Notes: generated by a model not told the origin, from the letters alone. A stretch of 64,000 bases of DNA from Varroa destructor (GCF_002443255.2 NW_019211454.1:65526179-65590178); one strand, 5' to 3'. Shown: positions 1 through 13,800, counted from the first letter of the stretch. Program-made: numbers and translations.

Positions 1-2892
1 GTATGGTCCTGCCCTCAAACTCAGTATTTTTCGTATAAACGTACGTCTCTCGGTGTGATATCTACCTAGTTACTACTTTTCATAATTTTCAAATTTTAGC
101 GCCAACGTAAATATCGGCGCTCCAGTGCCTCATTCAGACTTCTTCGGTCTCGACATCTTAACCGGTACTCATAGGCCCTACACTGACGTTTCAACTGGCA
201 TAAAGGTATGTAGCTTCGAATTGAGTACGTGGAAATCATTCATGCTTGCCGGATTTGCTGCAAGTAACGAGCGTTAAGCTGAGCTCGCTCTAGCTTCGAG
301 ATTTTACATAAAAATCTACTGTAACAACCTTTAACGTTTAAACTTCGTCCATTTCAATGATGTGGAGCTCATATTTTGGTTTAGGTCAATATACCCTATC
401 CGAGCAAATAGATCGCATACAAAATTGCCTAGAATATTTGTCAACATGTATCAATATGTGATGCCTTACTAGGTTCTGGCTGGGAAATTAAATCTAACTT
501 CGATGAAACTGATTTGATGGCGTAGCGCTGTTAAACTGCTTGTGGAGCTCATATATTTGTGCTCGCTGATACAGATATACCAGAAACATTTTCCCCTGTC
601 TGAATCGTTAGTAAGAAATTTAAACTAGTTTTTATAGACATATATGTTTTCAATTTAACCACTCCACAGTCAACCTAGGCGTGTATGGTATTCATTGGAT
701 ATCTACAACGAAAAATAGGTACACAATACTCAGAAAGTGGAGCGGCCCTATAGATAATCAAGCAACGCGATACTGTTTCATAGGTAGAATAGTAAAAGCC
801 TCAGATAATGCTGCTTAGCGTGAAATAAAACGAGAAAGGAAAGGACGTCAAATTTTACCTGATATGTCTAATAAAAGTTTTATTACTCTGCTACTAGTAG
901 AGTAATCCGGGACGTCTGCTTAGAAACTGAGCATAAGAATAGTGACCCGTTTACTGTTCTGAAAACAGAACACATTTTTACAGATGAATCTAACCATCGT
1001 AATCCTGTATGTACCATACATCGGCCGTATGCTGAAACCATAAATTCGAAAACTAGGCGTTCGTTGAGTCCCTTGTTGCCCAAATGCCCACTTCCCCTCT
1101 GGCTTTTGAAGTTGACACATGATAGATCGTGTTGTTCTAGTTGAAATAGGTTAAACCCATTTTACGGCCCTTTTAAACGATTTTCAGGTGCACACTGTAA
1201 ACTACGGAAATTATATAACTACTTATCGTCGCTCAATAGTAAATTGATTTGGGCTCAGTCTATTACTTCGAAAGAAAGTATACATTAATAATATCAGTAA
1301 ACTTAAGACAGGTCGGCCCTCACTGCCGCTATCAGCTAGTCCTTTTTATTTGTCGCGTACTTATACAGCCTAAAACTCGGAAAGAGCATATGTAATTTTC
1401 GACCGTTTTCCGGAGATCCGTTTCAGGACATTTGCGATAAAGAAAACCCGCCTTGCGCCAATTTCCTCATACGATGACCTGCCTAGTGGAACCCGCTAGA
1501 TAAAACACAAATATTTGTCTTATATGATATGATTTTATATCAAAACTTTTATCCGCTATTCCCTTCGTTTGCTATTCTCTATGCTTTACGAGAACGACGA
1601 CGTAAAATCTATATGGACTGACTAATTTTGCAGAACTAGCTTAGTTAGGTAGCGAACTGCCTTGAGGGCTCCGAAGATTTGACCTGGTAATTTGGTCGTG
1701 TGTAATTTTCTTTCTGACAGCTTTGGATGAATAAGTAAATGCTTCGAGTTTTACTTCTGGTACCGGCAAACGGACGGCCTCTTTTAGCACGAAACGAAAT
1801 GTGACTGCCTGCGCCCGCCTTCGAGCACCCAACACCTTCTCAGATTTAATAGCCTAGCACTTTTCCACTAAATCATTACAGAGCAGCATCTAATAAGTCA
1901 AAGTAAGCAAAAGCGCTTGGCATTGCCGAATCTATCGTTTTTCCGTTTAAAATATATGGGACATGGTAATAATCAAGTGATTCATTATCGTCGCATTAAT
2001 TATCGTCACGGACTTTAATAATTAGGGCGTTAAAGGACCGAAAGACTGAATACAACCGAGTGATGTTCCGGCAGGAAACGAAGGGCATGCAGTACGTAAT
2101 CTCTTAACGTTGCTTGTCATACTTGGGAAGTTCATGGTAGAAAATTTTCTATTGTGACTACTATACAGTAATCCGCTTGCGTAAACCATTGCAAGAAAGC
2201 ATTTTCCAAAAGACCCATAGCTGTATAGTTTTGTCTATTAAGTTTACTAGTCGTAACTTGCACGTAGTCGCAGTTGTTGAGATGGCTAAATCATGCAAGC
2301 GAGTAGTTCAAAATCACTTTAAAGCAAACGGAAGATTCGAAATCTTTGATTTTTTCCGGCCTCGCTATTTGTGACGATGGCAGCGCTACAACTATGCTTT
2401 GCTAGTTGGCGCTACAACGGCGGCAACAAATTAAGTTTTATAAACAACTATCCGAAGCTATAACACAATGCTATATATATTGTGTAAAACTATATGGAGA
2501 AATAGGCTTCTAGAAACGCCGGGACGTATAAAGCAGACTACAGCTTTTTTTTTCCTGCTAACTTAACATTAGATAGGTGTCAAGTGAATGATTGTTGAGG
2601 TTATTAAGAAACTATCCACCAAGCTATGATTTCGGCGAAAAAAAATTACTAAAGCATGTCATGGATGATCATGAACAGACGAGAGTTTCGACTGTTGACA
2701 GCATGCGGCCGACCTCGTCTGTTGAAATTCCATAGCGAGTAGGCGTAACTCTCGAAGTCAAAACGGACAAGCTATCCCGAATTTTAATACGTGCCCTTAT
2801 ACCTAAAAAATAGAGGTGCTACTTATAGACAACTATGCTAATTCCATACTCTTTTACAGATCCTATGTATACAGGTTGGTTGAATCATCGTA
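1..2892. other. AT-rich non-coding stretch
   Basis: No gene is supported here. Reading frames are short, and the longest (883-1083 minus, 1641-1835 minus, 2177-2374 plus) begin at TTG or GTG or lack convincing splice signals. The 1641-1835 minus frame has a fairly protein-like composition but its only nearby donor (GTCAAA) is poor. The 11-mer TGTGGAGCTCA occurs at 361 and 541 and in inverted form near 4042; this is too short to call a repeat family. Confidence 0.6.
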
Positions 2893-2966
2893 GCCCTACG
2901 ACGGTCTAATGGTAACGTGTTTGCCTACTGAACCTAGAAAATTTAGGCTTAGTTTGAAACTGTGCA
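2893..2966 (+). repeat. tRNA-like SINE head fragment, copy 1
   Basis: The stretch resembles a tRNA D-arm followed by an anticodon region. It has an A-box-like part (GGTCTAATGGTAACGTG), then TTGCCTACTGAACCTAG, then a degraded B-box-like part (AGTTTGAAACT). It closely matches the copy at 3309 over about 28 bases (TGGTAAC, TTGCCTACTGA and TAG are shared, with four differences). The T-arm is too degenerate for a functional tRNA, so a tRNA-derived SINE remnant is the best reading. Confidence 0.5.
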
Positions 2967-3308
2967 CAGGCACACTCTGTTTCGTGCGGGAATGCGTCAG
3001 TCGTTCGAAGCAATGCTTAAGGCTAATACCTGACGTAAAACTGTAAACATTTTTCAGTAGTAATCATGTAATTATATTGCGGTGCGGTGGCGGGAAAAAT
3101 AGCTCGGTTGGTTAAAAATCTGCAGAATCTCGGCCATTAGTTGGGCCACAGCAAGACGCGATGGTAATTTTTTGCCCCTCTATGCGCATCGCACTGTCGC
3201 GAGGCGATCTTTCCCCCTTATTCCCCTTTTATTTCAGCAAAGACAGGCACTGAATATCCGTAGTTACGAACTTCACATAGATATAACTACCAAATTAGAG
3301 GTTTCCAT

Positions 3309-3368
3309 GATGGCCCAGTGGTAACATGGTTGCCTACTGATCTTAGGAACACATGGGGTAGTAGATCT
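3309..3368 (+). repeat. tRNA-like SINE head fragment, copy 2
   Basis: It contains TGGCCCAGTGGTAACATG, a good internal A-box for RNA polymerase III, followed by GTTGCCTACTGATCTTAGG and ACACATGGGG. The first part matches copy 1 (2893) and the ACACATGGG part matches copy 4 (60001), which ties the three into one family. The B-box is lost or diverged. A real tRNA gene is unlikely because no acceptor stem or T-arm can be drawn. Confidence 0.55.
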
Positions 3369-4399
3369 ACTTATTGTATAGAAATTTATTTACTATTGAT
3401 TAACTGTTAGTCATATAATTGGGACTCTCGGATGTTGATAAATGAACCGTGAAAATATTCTGTGTAGCTAAAAAATTACACATTCGTATTCGTTGAGAAC
3501 CGCTTCACGTAGACAACGCGTCACCTCATTCGTGACCAGCCCCATAGAGAAAGCTCAAGACATGCCTAGCAGCAGACCAATACGTCAACATGACATCCGC
3601 ATTTTGCCTTCTCCATTGTCGCCACACGGCCTCTTTTGTCTAACGGTATAACACAGTATACAATAACGCTAGGGTTCGCATAGCATTGTTACTACTATTT
3701 TAGCCAAAGCAAACTTATAAAGCTATTCTCATGACCATCTAATAATAGACAGCTACGCTAGCCGGTGACAAACGGTCGTTCGACCCATAAAAAACGGGTC
3801 GCTGTGCAAATTACACATTTTGCTTTGTGTTTCATTGGCGCCCACTTCAGGCTGTGGTAAGCGACAAAAAGGTGGACTACGCAAAAAATATGTACGATCG
3901 ATACTAGGTTATGGCAAGCAAAGAGGACCGCTAGTAAAACTAAAGTACTATTTAAAGAAAGTCCAGGCTGGTTCGGAATGAGGTGAGGAATCGAGAATTA
4001 GTAGGAGGTGTTTTCGGCGGACCTAAATCTAACAGTCGGGGCTGAGCTCCACATACGGTCCACATAAAATAGGATTTTCCACATAAAACAGAAAAAAATG
4101 GTATTCAGTCGTATGTGAACCATATTACTAAAAGCCTATAAAAATTTAAAAAAACACACGCTTGTCTTACGGACTGTTATGTTCAAGGGATTATTTCGGC
4201 TTTCGAGGAAAGAATAACGTGTGAACCTAAAACCTAGGTTAAATAAATATTCAAAAATTAAGGAAAAGCACAGACCGCTACGGTCATTTTGATTTTATCG
4301 TCATTCGATTGTTACCACGCAGCAAGACCCACCATTTTTTTGTTGTTGCTGTTATTACATATAAATTTCATTTATCAAAAATTAGTTATTTACATTACT

Positions 4400-4469
4400 T
4401 TTGAAATTAAGTGTAAAGGATATAAGTATCGACTTGTTCGATATTTATATCCTTTACACTTATTTCAAA
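4400..4469. repeat. near-perfect 70-nt hairpin (inverted repeat)
   Basis: The left arm 4400-4432 pairs with the right arm 4438-4469 around a 5-nt loop (CTTGT). By hand alignment there are 31 Watson-Crick pairs, one G-T mismatch (a G-U wobble in RNA) and one bulged T. The core is GTGTAAAGGATATAAG and its complement. No flanking transposon structure is visible. Size and shape would suit a pre-miRNA or an endogenous siRNA hairpin, but near-perfect arms also fit a recent inverted duplication. Confidence 0.9.
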
Positions 4470-4615
4470 TATGGAAAAAAAAAGAAAATATATTAAAGTT
4501 TTGAAAATATTGCCTTGCCGAGTATTATATATTATAGAAAGCCAATATTATTTTCGTTTACGCCTGAACCATTTGTAAAGGACGAGATTAGCTGGAGTAT
4601 TGGTAACGGAAAGAG

Positions 4616-4618
<3 letters not shown>

Positions 4619-4658
<40 letters not shown>
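4619..4658. repeat. (AG)20 microsatellite
   Basis: This is an uninterrupted AG/CT dinucleotide run of 40 bases. It lies in non-coding sequence and likely varies in length between individuals. Confidence 0.98.
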
Positions 4659-4661
<3 letters not shown>

Positions 4662-5069
4662 ACTGAAACGCTTTGACGGTTCAGCCTAATAATGGCAGGA
4701 AAAGGAAACTTAGTCGATTTTATAGATAAAAGCTTGGCCGTGGCCGACCAAGAATATCCGCTTATAGAGTATATAATCTTCTATAAATATGTACAGAAAC
4801 TAACGGCCAGCCGCGCACGTAAGATTACCTAGCTCTACAATCTGTTTTCAAACTCTTATAAGCTAACTAGATTGGCCACTGTCTTAACGTCGCAAGGACG
4901 ACCGGGGAACCAGTTCAATGCATCCTTGCTGGGCGCGTCTTAATGAAATTGCAGCGTGCTTCTATACACCGCCTTTTGGAGTGCACTGCACTGTCTATAG
5001 AGCTTTCCTACCGAACTCGCAGTGTCAACACCGGTTATAACTGCATTCCTTTTATACCCGTACTGCTTG

Positions 5070-5070
<1 letters not shown>

Positions 5071-5116
<46 letters not shown>
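5071..5116. repeat. (TA)23 microsatellite
   Basis: This is an uninterrupted TA dinucleotide run of 46 bases, the longest pure TA tract in the window. Confidence 0.98.
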
Positions 5117-5117
<1 letters not shown>

Positions 5118-6981
5118 CGTAACTTGTTAACGTTACGCAGTCAGAGCATAAGGTAGGAAGGTAAGAATCACAGACACGTCATCATTCGATCAGATAGTTT
5201 GCAGTCCACCAATACAGTTTTCCACCACTTTATAACACTTTCTTGATGATTATCATCTAGAATCGACTAGACGTGTCAGATAAAAAAAAACCATGTGTAT
5301 GGTAGAAGAACGGAGTCTATCAGCGGCTGGGGGTAAGGCTGTTTCATTTTCGTGATTTTATTGGCTTTGTAGTTGAGTGGATGCATGGTTAACTAATGCG
5401 AAGTCGCTATTAGAAAATAAGTGGCCTCCAAGGGCTCGATAATGGATTCGGAGTTGCTTCTGCTGAAGCTGCCGACAGATTGATGTTTTCAAAGTGTTAC
5501 AGGGACATGGGTATGTCTAACAGAAACTACCCGGTCCTTTTTGGGGGGACGCTAGGTCCAATAGGTACAATAGATATACATGAGGTCTATAAACAGGTTC
5601 AGGAGAGCAAGATGCTGGAGCACGGCCATCTCGTCCTGCACTATACTTTCTAGGAATGTGTTCCTATTCTCCTTAGATGAAATCTTATGCTTTGTACAGA
5701 AAAAGGAAAAACTAAACACTGAAACCATTTATTTGAGATAAAAACATTAGGCATTAAATACGGATTTAGATATGTCTCAAAAAATAAATGATCATACCTG
5801 AAATGCCCCTACATCAGGGTTGATACGGTTCGGGTCCGAGCTTTCCACCACAAGAGTAAATGCGACAAATTTTGGTGACGACGAATCGAGCACGTCCTGT
5901 GGGGCCTGAATTGACACTGCAACAATGAAAATATACCCTGTGTAAATTGTAGTACTAAACTGAATCTATACTCATATTTATACACGTATACATATATAAT
6001 CTTGCAGTTTAATTATTCGTTGTTACATTTGTATTCCTTTACCGTATACGTTAATACATGATATCCAGAATAATGAAAATCCACTAGCATAATTTCACGA
6101 GATGCGTGCAGAAAGAGACAAATGGACTTGTCATGTAGGACCGACCCTTTGAGATTTGAGGCCCGTTTACGACTGACTTTTCAGTTAGAAAATTGTATTC
6201 TTTATTTCTTGCTTACTAAACTATGTTCTTAGGAGTGTTTCCCTGCAGCAAAACGTAGCTGGATAAGGGCCACCGCAGCGACTGTCTGCAGTTAGGTTCA
6301 AGTGTCAGCTGTATTGTACCATTCATGAAATTAAGCAAAAACGAGCTCCCCAGGAAAATCTCAGACGACTTGCTTTTCTTAATCTCAACATAAGCCTTTA
6401 TGCCCAAGATTGATTTTGACTATTAATAACAAATGTGAGACAATTCCATTGATCTGATCAGAAGACACATCATCGTGAAAGTCCAATACTTAACCCGCTC
6501 CGAAGTTTCCTACGTTCCGTGACAACCCTACGTTCTTATCAAACTTTGGCCGTGAAATCCAAAAGTACATACTAGAAAATCTGTCCTAATTACTCTAACA
6601 ATGGAACAACAATAATAATGACTCCGATTGTATACAGAGAACCTCAGTAGCACAATAATATGTTATATACGCACATAGATACTCGATGGTCTGAGCAGGA
6701 ATGCATTAACCACAGGCATGAGTCTCCTCACCGTCGTCGTACACCGTAATATTTTTAAATCAACATAATACCCAATACAATTAGCCTATCGAACAAGGTA
6801 CGTTTTTTCTGATCTTCTAATCTAAGTGAGATCTCCATACAATTATAAGGAACGGGTAACGCATACATAAATACAAGCTACGTGGGACCAACATAATATT
6901 CATTCACCTGCTCGCTGCTCCACGATGATGATGGCCTAACCGATTCCTACCGTATAGGTTGCTTTCTAGTTGAAGGACACT
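5117..6981. other. non-coding stretch
   Basis: I see no supportable gene. Frames are short and AT-driven, including 6216-6407 minus, which lacks splice or start support. A B-box-like GGTTCGGGTCC occurs at about 5828-5838 without an A-box upstream, so no tRNA is called. Confidence 0.6.
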
Positions 6982-7290
6982 TTAGAACCCAAAAAAGGAG
7001 GGAACTGGAAAGATAGAAGACTCCTCGTTTCGAGATATTCTTTCTGCCTCTTCGTATCTGTCAACCAGAACCTCCGAACTCTTTCGCATTATGCGTAAGA
7101 CTTCCATAGCAGATGCGGCATGGACTGAGGACGCGAAGAATACCAGAAAGCAGAACACGGTTGGGGGTAATGTCTGCAAGCCGGCTAGAGTTGAGTGGGG
7201 GCAACGTGGGTCACGGTGGACTAGGACAGGATGACGACGGAAGCTGGCCAAGAACAGAAGCATATCAGTCAGACGAGCCGGGCTTTCCAT
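6982..7290 (-). CDS. possible secreted-peptide ORF (doubtful)
   Basis: An ATG-initiated minus-strand frame of 102 residues lies in a GC-richer patch (about 7.0-7.85 kb). Its middle is strongly hydrophobic (TVFCFLVFFASSVHA), like a signal peptide h-region with an Ala cleavage motif. A charged, probably helical stretch follows (VLVDRYEEAERISRNEE). The hydrophobic part begins about 43 residues in, so the ATG would be wrong unless this is an internal exon; possible acceptors precede it. The opposite strand is also open (7113-7424 plus), so the strand is uncertain. I do not recognise the family. It may equally be untranslated promoter-proximal sequence. Confidence 0.15.
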   Translation of the reverse strand: MESPARLTDMLLFLASFRRHPVLVHRDPRCPHSTLAGLQTLPPTVFCFLVFFASSVHAASAMEVLRIMRKSSEVLVDRYEEAERISRNEESSIFPVPSFFGF

Positions 7291-7879
7291 ATACGGAAGA
7301 ATTTCCGCGGCTCTTCATGGCCCGATCCTTCGCTCCTTGCTCCTGCTCAAGAGGTTCTTTTTCTTCCATGAGCCTTACTTCTAAGAAATGGGAAAGGACT
7401 GGACCCAGCCAGCTGTTAATATGAGGTGGCCGTGTGCCGTCGAGGCCACGAAAAGCTGCCGCAGTCCCTCATATCTGCCTAGCGAACTCAAAGAAAAACT
7501 CTCGAGATAGGCACATGGGTATCACGGTGCTGCTTCTGCCGCTGCCAGTCTCGACAACTAACGAGACGGTGGCGTGGGCGTTGATGGGAGTCTTCCTCAA
7601 GCGACAAACGAAGGAGAAAACAGAAAGCTTTAGGAAGATCGAGAGAAGTGGCAACTGCTAATGATGCCGTAGCTTTCGCAGTTTTTTCTTCTGTTCACCT
7701 TTTTCTTCCTAAGCCTAGTATCCTCAGCCCGAAAAAAGACAAGTCGCGCTGGGTGAGACGATGAATCCAAGCCGATTTCTATACTCTGACGTTTTGTCTT
7801 CGTCAACAATGATCTATCGGATAGAGCGGATACAGACCTAGCAGTGCGATAAATCGTCGCTATTTCTAATAGCAACGAT

Positions 7880-10800
7880 TACAACAGTGGTTTAGGACAT
7901 CTAATGATTTCGCTTGTTTCAATCTGTACTGAAGCAACCATATTGAGTGCTTTCAGACAGATGAAAACACTCTCTGCGGTTTTCTATCAACCCTAACGGC
8001 ATGTTGATACAGAATTGTGTTGTTATTGAAGCAGATATGCGGACAACGTGTATCGGACCTGTTTATTGATTGTTTAAGTTTCTACACTTTACGCCAAAGG
8101 AAAATAGTAATCCGAGGCTTGAAATCGACAGTCAACGGTACGCTACAAGCGAACGAGATTTGAGATTGCGCGTGCGTACGTAATGGAATCTAACCTCGTC
8201 AACGGCGTAGCGTAGACAGAGCCAATCGTCTCGACTTTACTGCTATAATAGCGTAATACTGTATATAGCATTACAGAAATATATAACGTATTGGGGAAGA
8301 CGATTCATTATTCACAAAATTCAAATTTAAGCCTTACGGAATAATTAACAAATGTTCTTAAAATGGACTGAGGGTTCTTGCAGCAGTAGCAATCTATATA
8401 CGCTATAGGAAAAGAAGAGCTTCAGAACTTCGTCGTTTTTATGTCCTTACTTGGACAACGTTTCAGCCGCAAATCGAACATGACAATCAAGTCTACGTAA
8501 GCCCCAACGAAATGGGAGCCCTGTCCACGTATGAGGCGATTTTATCAACTCGCCAATTTTTGGTTAGCCTACTATGGAAGCCTTCGTAAGCATAAGTAGC
8601 AAACCTAATGACAAGCAATAGCGTAAACTCGATCAGGCAGCGCTTCTTGAAAGGTTCGAACGTTCGAAGCTCTATGTACAAATACTCTATTCATGTCACC
8701 ATTAATGATAATCTAACTGTAAAGCTAATACCTATTATATTTCGTAATTATTTTATTCAGCTCAAATCTAACTATATCAACTAAGGATGAGCAAGCACTT
8801 TACAGTAGAGCGAGACTCGTAAAGTTGATCATCGATAGGAAGGTTCGAATGAAAAAGTCAAACTCGCCGTCTTTTTACATAAAGACAGTCGATCTGTAAC
8901 TAAATAAAGTTCAGCTCTTCACGCGGAAGATGGATAGGGCGCAAGCGAATTGCTCTCAGGCATTTTGCAGCCCTGAGCTATTTGCTCGCATAAAGGCGTT
9001 TGTTGAAGAACTCTAGAAGCGTTCAACCGATCGAAAGAGCCTACAAGTTTACCTGTCATTTATAGACTAGTTCTAATGTATTGATGCTTGATTATCTTTT
9101 TCCAGAATCGCTTAGCTATGTTCAAGTGTATGAAATGTAGTTTGACATTGTACGTATACAAATGAAAGCACCGTAAAGGGCACGAAACTGTCACACTGTG
9201 CACGGGAGTGGTAGCACTTTATAAAATATACTATGTTTCAATAGACTGGAGTATCTGTTCCTTAAAATTCGTCCCTTGCATCATGACTTTCCAGTTTTAT
9301 TCAGCAACTCTTTTTAGTTTCTGTCTTTTATCGCCTACACTAGGACCAAACTACAATAGGTCAAATTACGTTGAACCCTATCTAGGTACGTATTAGAGTG
9401 GCAACATATGTATTCACTGTTTATAAAATGCGTTAAATGAATACCATTTTAAGCATTTAAGCAGCTATTGAAGTACCGCCAGCCAACGTCGATCCTAAGG
9501 CTTTGCTTTGTTTTATATTGGAACAATACCATGATATTTGAAAATGGAAATGGGTGTATTTTGCTAAAATCAGTTACGGGATACCCGTATACAAATGAAA
9601 AGAATTATTGTAGACCCAGCGTTCAGATATCTTTCAGACTTCTGTATACGTGATGAGCTAAAGAAAATAGTTAGGTGGAATTATGTACATATTTCCGTGC
9701 ATTTCAAAAGTATACTATTCCTCTTTATTATGTAGGATAAACGATATTTTGTAGAGATAATTATGCAGTTCATGTTTATTCAAGCAAGTAGGGTTCTAAT
9801 AGCTTCCCGGGAGTTCCTGCCCGCCTGTATATCTGTTTGCATTTTCCAAGTGAGTGTATTTGTACCACCATATATATTCTTTGTTGTAGTGCTCTGAACC
9901 CGATGAAACCTGTGGCGTGAGCGAGTGTTTAGGTGGTAAAGTGATTTGGATCGGAACTTCTCGGACATAGAGTTGAAGACCAGCTCATCATTCGGTAGTG
10001 CGGGCTTTAGCGCGCTCCAAGACCCCCGGTGAGCACTAGCTCGACTTGTTTCTGCGGGACTGACATACAAGTAGGGAAAGGCAACGGCCCTCGCATAGAA
10101 TCGCGACTCCACATCTCACCTCAGCCACCAACGAGCTTTCTGTTAGCTGTGTTTCGTTAGGGGCTCTACGCTAATTTGATGGCAGGGTGGCTGCAGCAAA
10201 GCTCATCTAGATGGCGAAACCCTTTTCCCGCTCTGTACTACTATAACTTCGTTCTTTTGTGCGCAGCTATGGTTGCTTGCCACTCATCTACGAGCCTTCG
10301 TTTAACTGGTAGCCTTTTTCCCCGAGCTCGTTTTGACAAATGGTCGAACATTCAAGAGCATGTCCCTGCTGTTGATCCACGTAACTCTTCAAATCGCCGT
10401 TTTCTAAAAGAGAACCGACTGCTGTATAGAGTTTATTCGTTCCAACATTGCAGTAAATACATAAAGGCACACTAACTCACTGTATCGTAGTGTAATACTC
10501 GAATGTTTTGGAGAAACAATATGAGAAGTGTCACGTTGTCGTGTCAGGCTTTTGGGGATTAATTCACTTATGACTGAGATCAGAGAAATTACATTTAATG
10601 ATAAGTGGCTTGTGAGTGAGCAATCGTAACGTTTGCCTTTGAGTCGTAAAGGAACGAATGGAGGGAGCCACAATTTAAAGGCGCATAGAATCAACGTCGG
10701 GCATTGGCACGTCTCGTATCGTATTGGGCGCTTACCGAATGAAGCAACGCGTCTAACGAAAGTAGAATTCGAAACGTTCACTTTCGGCTCTTACGTATTC

Positions 10801-13800
10801 AGGTGCGAAACGGCCGTGCGCACAAGCAAGTGCATTCGTCCTTAATGGAACCCTGCCACACCGTTCTGTGCAGTAACTTATGTTCTACAAGCTGGAATTT
10901 TCTGTAACGCCCGGCAGGACCAACCGTAAAGTAAGTTGCAACCCTGAATAGGCATAAGTGAATCTCTCGAAGACTTATACGCAAGCTACTAAACCTACTT
11001 ACCCTACGAATATCGAAGGAAGAATCGATTATCAACAGATTCTAGTAGTTGTGAGCTTATGGTGAAAGGATCTTCCCTAAAAATTAACTCTGTCCAATGC
11101 TTTATCGTAGCATAGAGATAGTGTAGGTCAAGCTTTGTTCTTGCTTCTGTAAGTCCTGCAGAACTTCCACTACCTACAAGGAGCCGACTGCATTTATCGA
11201 GATAGAGCGACGAAGCGGACGCGGGACGCCTGTAGTCGCTATAAAGAGGAGAGAAATTGCGTCTTTTGTACCTACTGCAGGTTCCCCAAGCGCCTCAAGC
11301 AAGGATTGTCTGCCGGACTCCAATCAGCATATGGAGTAGCTGCTTTGCATTTGAACCTCTTGTCAGCCAGTCACCACATCTCTACTTCGCTATTGTCGCT
11401 CCTTACAGCACGAGCGGTCGCTTGACAATGCAAAGGATGTTCTAACACCGAACGACGTAAAGTAGGTGATCGCAACTAGGACAAAGTGGTGACAGAAAGC
11501 TCGTTGGGGGCAAAGCTGCATAGATACTTCACTTGACTTCTCCTGTCCATTACAGTGGTACCCGGGGTATGCGTGGAAAGCCGAAATTCATCTACTACGC
11601 TTGTCTATGTAATGTGAAGTGGGTCCTAGACGATGGCAGCAACGGAATACAATGGAAGACCGCGAAATTTGAGTGCAATAGTATCAATATAATGGAAGAG
11701 AAATGAATGAATTCACAACTTCGTGTACATACTATACTGTCTCCTATCTAATCGTTATACCGAGCATAATACGGTAGAGGAGATATTTTTTGCTAAACCG
11801 TATTTACTAGATCAAGTTAACGCCGAATTGTTGTATTATATTAGATAACGAACTGGTTGCTACCAAAGCTAAATAACAATTATGTCACAAAGAGGCACAT
11901 TTTTATTCATAGAAGCATCAACAATACATGCCACAGTGCATGTGTTCGGCCATTTGTGGCGAACACTTCGCCTAGTACCAGTATAGGTTGAAGTCTAAAA
12001 TTGTGTTTAATGGGTATAGCTCCCCTTAGACTCATCAGTATAAATTACAAGTTACACTAGAAGGCCCTTGATAAGTTTTAACTAGGCTCAATACAAGTGA
12101 CCATTATGGCTCTACCTATGAGTTATCTAGTTGGAGAATAGCTGCTTGACGAAGAGGGCAAATGTTAACTAATACCACAGATGCTTGTTTAGGGTGTATG
12201 TGGTGTACAGGTTTTCATTTGGCAGGACGCTCTATAGGACGAAACAAAACCGAAACCGTTTCTGATCTTCAAGGCGAAAGCCTTTCCTCTGTTATTTTAG
12301 ATGCGACATACGGATCTAATGAACTAGGCTTCGGGTTTTAGGAACTGGGAATTTTCCTGCAGCCAAAATGATTCTCACCCCTATGGGACGCAAACAGAAA
12401 CCAAGCCTTCTAGCGCCCAGACTTTCAGTTGGGCATGTTGGGGTCTCACACCTTGTAACATGTTCCTATAAGGCGTAGCTTAGTATTCACGTGCTTCATA
12501 TGTAGCGTAAATTTCGTTAGACGGTGTTGGTGTGGAATTGTCCCTTTGAGGAATGACGGAAAGTTTTCTCCATTTTACGCTAATCCTACACATTAGTCAA
12601 AACAATTATGCATATAGAGCATTACGGAACGAGTAGTTCACTACGAAAAACATTAAATAGCGTCGATGTGGAAAACTTTTAGCAGAGTTCGAATTATATG
12701 AGCTGTACCGTCGGGTTTTCATGAACATTTACAGCTCACGCTCAGTGTGGAATAACGCTCATACTGCCGTCAATAACGATATAACAATTTACACAGGAGT
12801 GCATCGCGGGCTAGAAAATATTTCTCAATAGCAAAACTCGATCTTTGTGGACCGTGTGTAAAAATTAGAAAATATACCTCGTGCTCTTTGCGCCATCTGT
12901 AGCACTTGTATAACAAATTATTAGACGGGAACCACAGGGCCTAGTTCGGACCGTACACTTTCTATCACACACGTCGAAGAATTGGGATGGCTGGGTTTCT
13001 CAAGTTCCACAAAGTTAAATCGTGCCTTTCGCAAAAAGGTCAGACAGCTTGTCACCCTTTGGGGCACCGACCCATGTAAACTATAAACAGACAACTTGCT
13101 TTTTAGACAGAAAGCTATAATATAACGTATGCTTGTATTTTTTTGGAAATTTTTTTAAACGAGTTCATGCAGCATACTTCGTTGATTTAACTGACAGACC
13201 ATATTGGAAATCAAACGATTAGAATTGAAGAAAGCAGACCAAACGTGTAGATGTCTTCTGATACGTTCTTCACTATAGGATATATTTTCAGAGAACAGCA
13301 TGGTAAAAAACACTGAGCTTCTTCAAACGATCAGAGATCAGCTAAAAACATTATTATAGATAAAATGGAATTCCGCAATGGGTTGGTATTAAGAGCGATG
13401 TTCGAACAATGAAGCAATTTAAAAAAATTCTACCATTTTGTTTAGTTTACCGTTTATTACAATAAATTTAGGGGTACACGTCCAGAATAAATAAAATATC
13501 AGTTAGACAGAAAAAGTAGTTGCAAATCTTATTTTAAGCGAACGAAAGGACGCAACAGGTTTCAACTCGTTGAAACGAGACGCATCTAAAAGACAGCTAT
13601 AATATCACCATAGTAAAAAAAACAGACGTGAATGGTTTTCATCATAAGGAAAATGTTTTTGCCACCTTTTAATTTGTATTAGTTGTTCGAATTCGGCATT
13701 TTGCTATGCAAACGGAAGGGAGACGGCTCCGATGATAACCGCGGCTACGAAAGCGCCGTGTCTGTTTCTACATATTACAAAATTGCGTGTTAGATGGAAA

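Noticed and set aside
2893..2966. Functional tRNA gene
   Set aside because: No acceptor stem can be formed and the T-arm motif is degenerate.
5800..5870. tRNA suggested by GGTTCGGGTCC
   Set aside because: There is no A-box or cloverleaf upstream on either strand.
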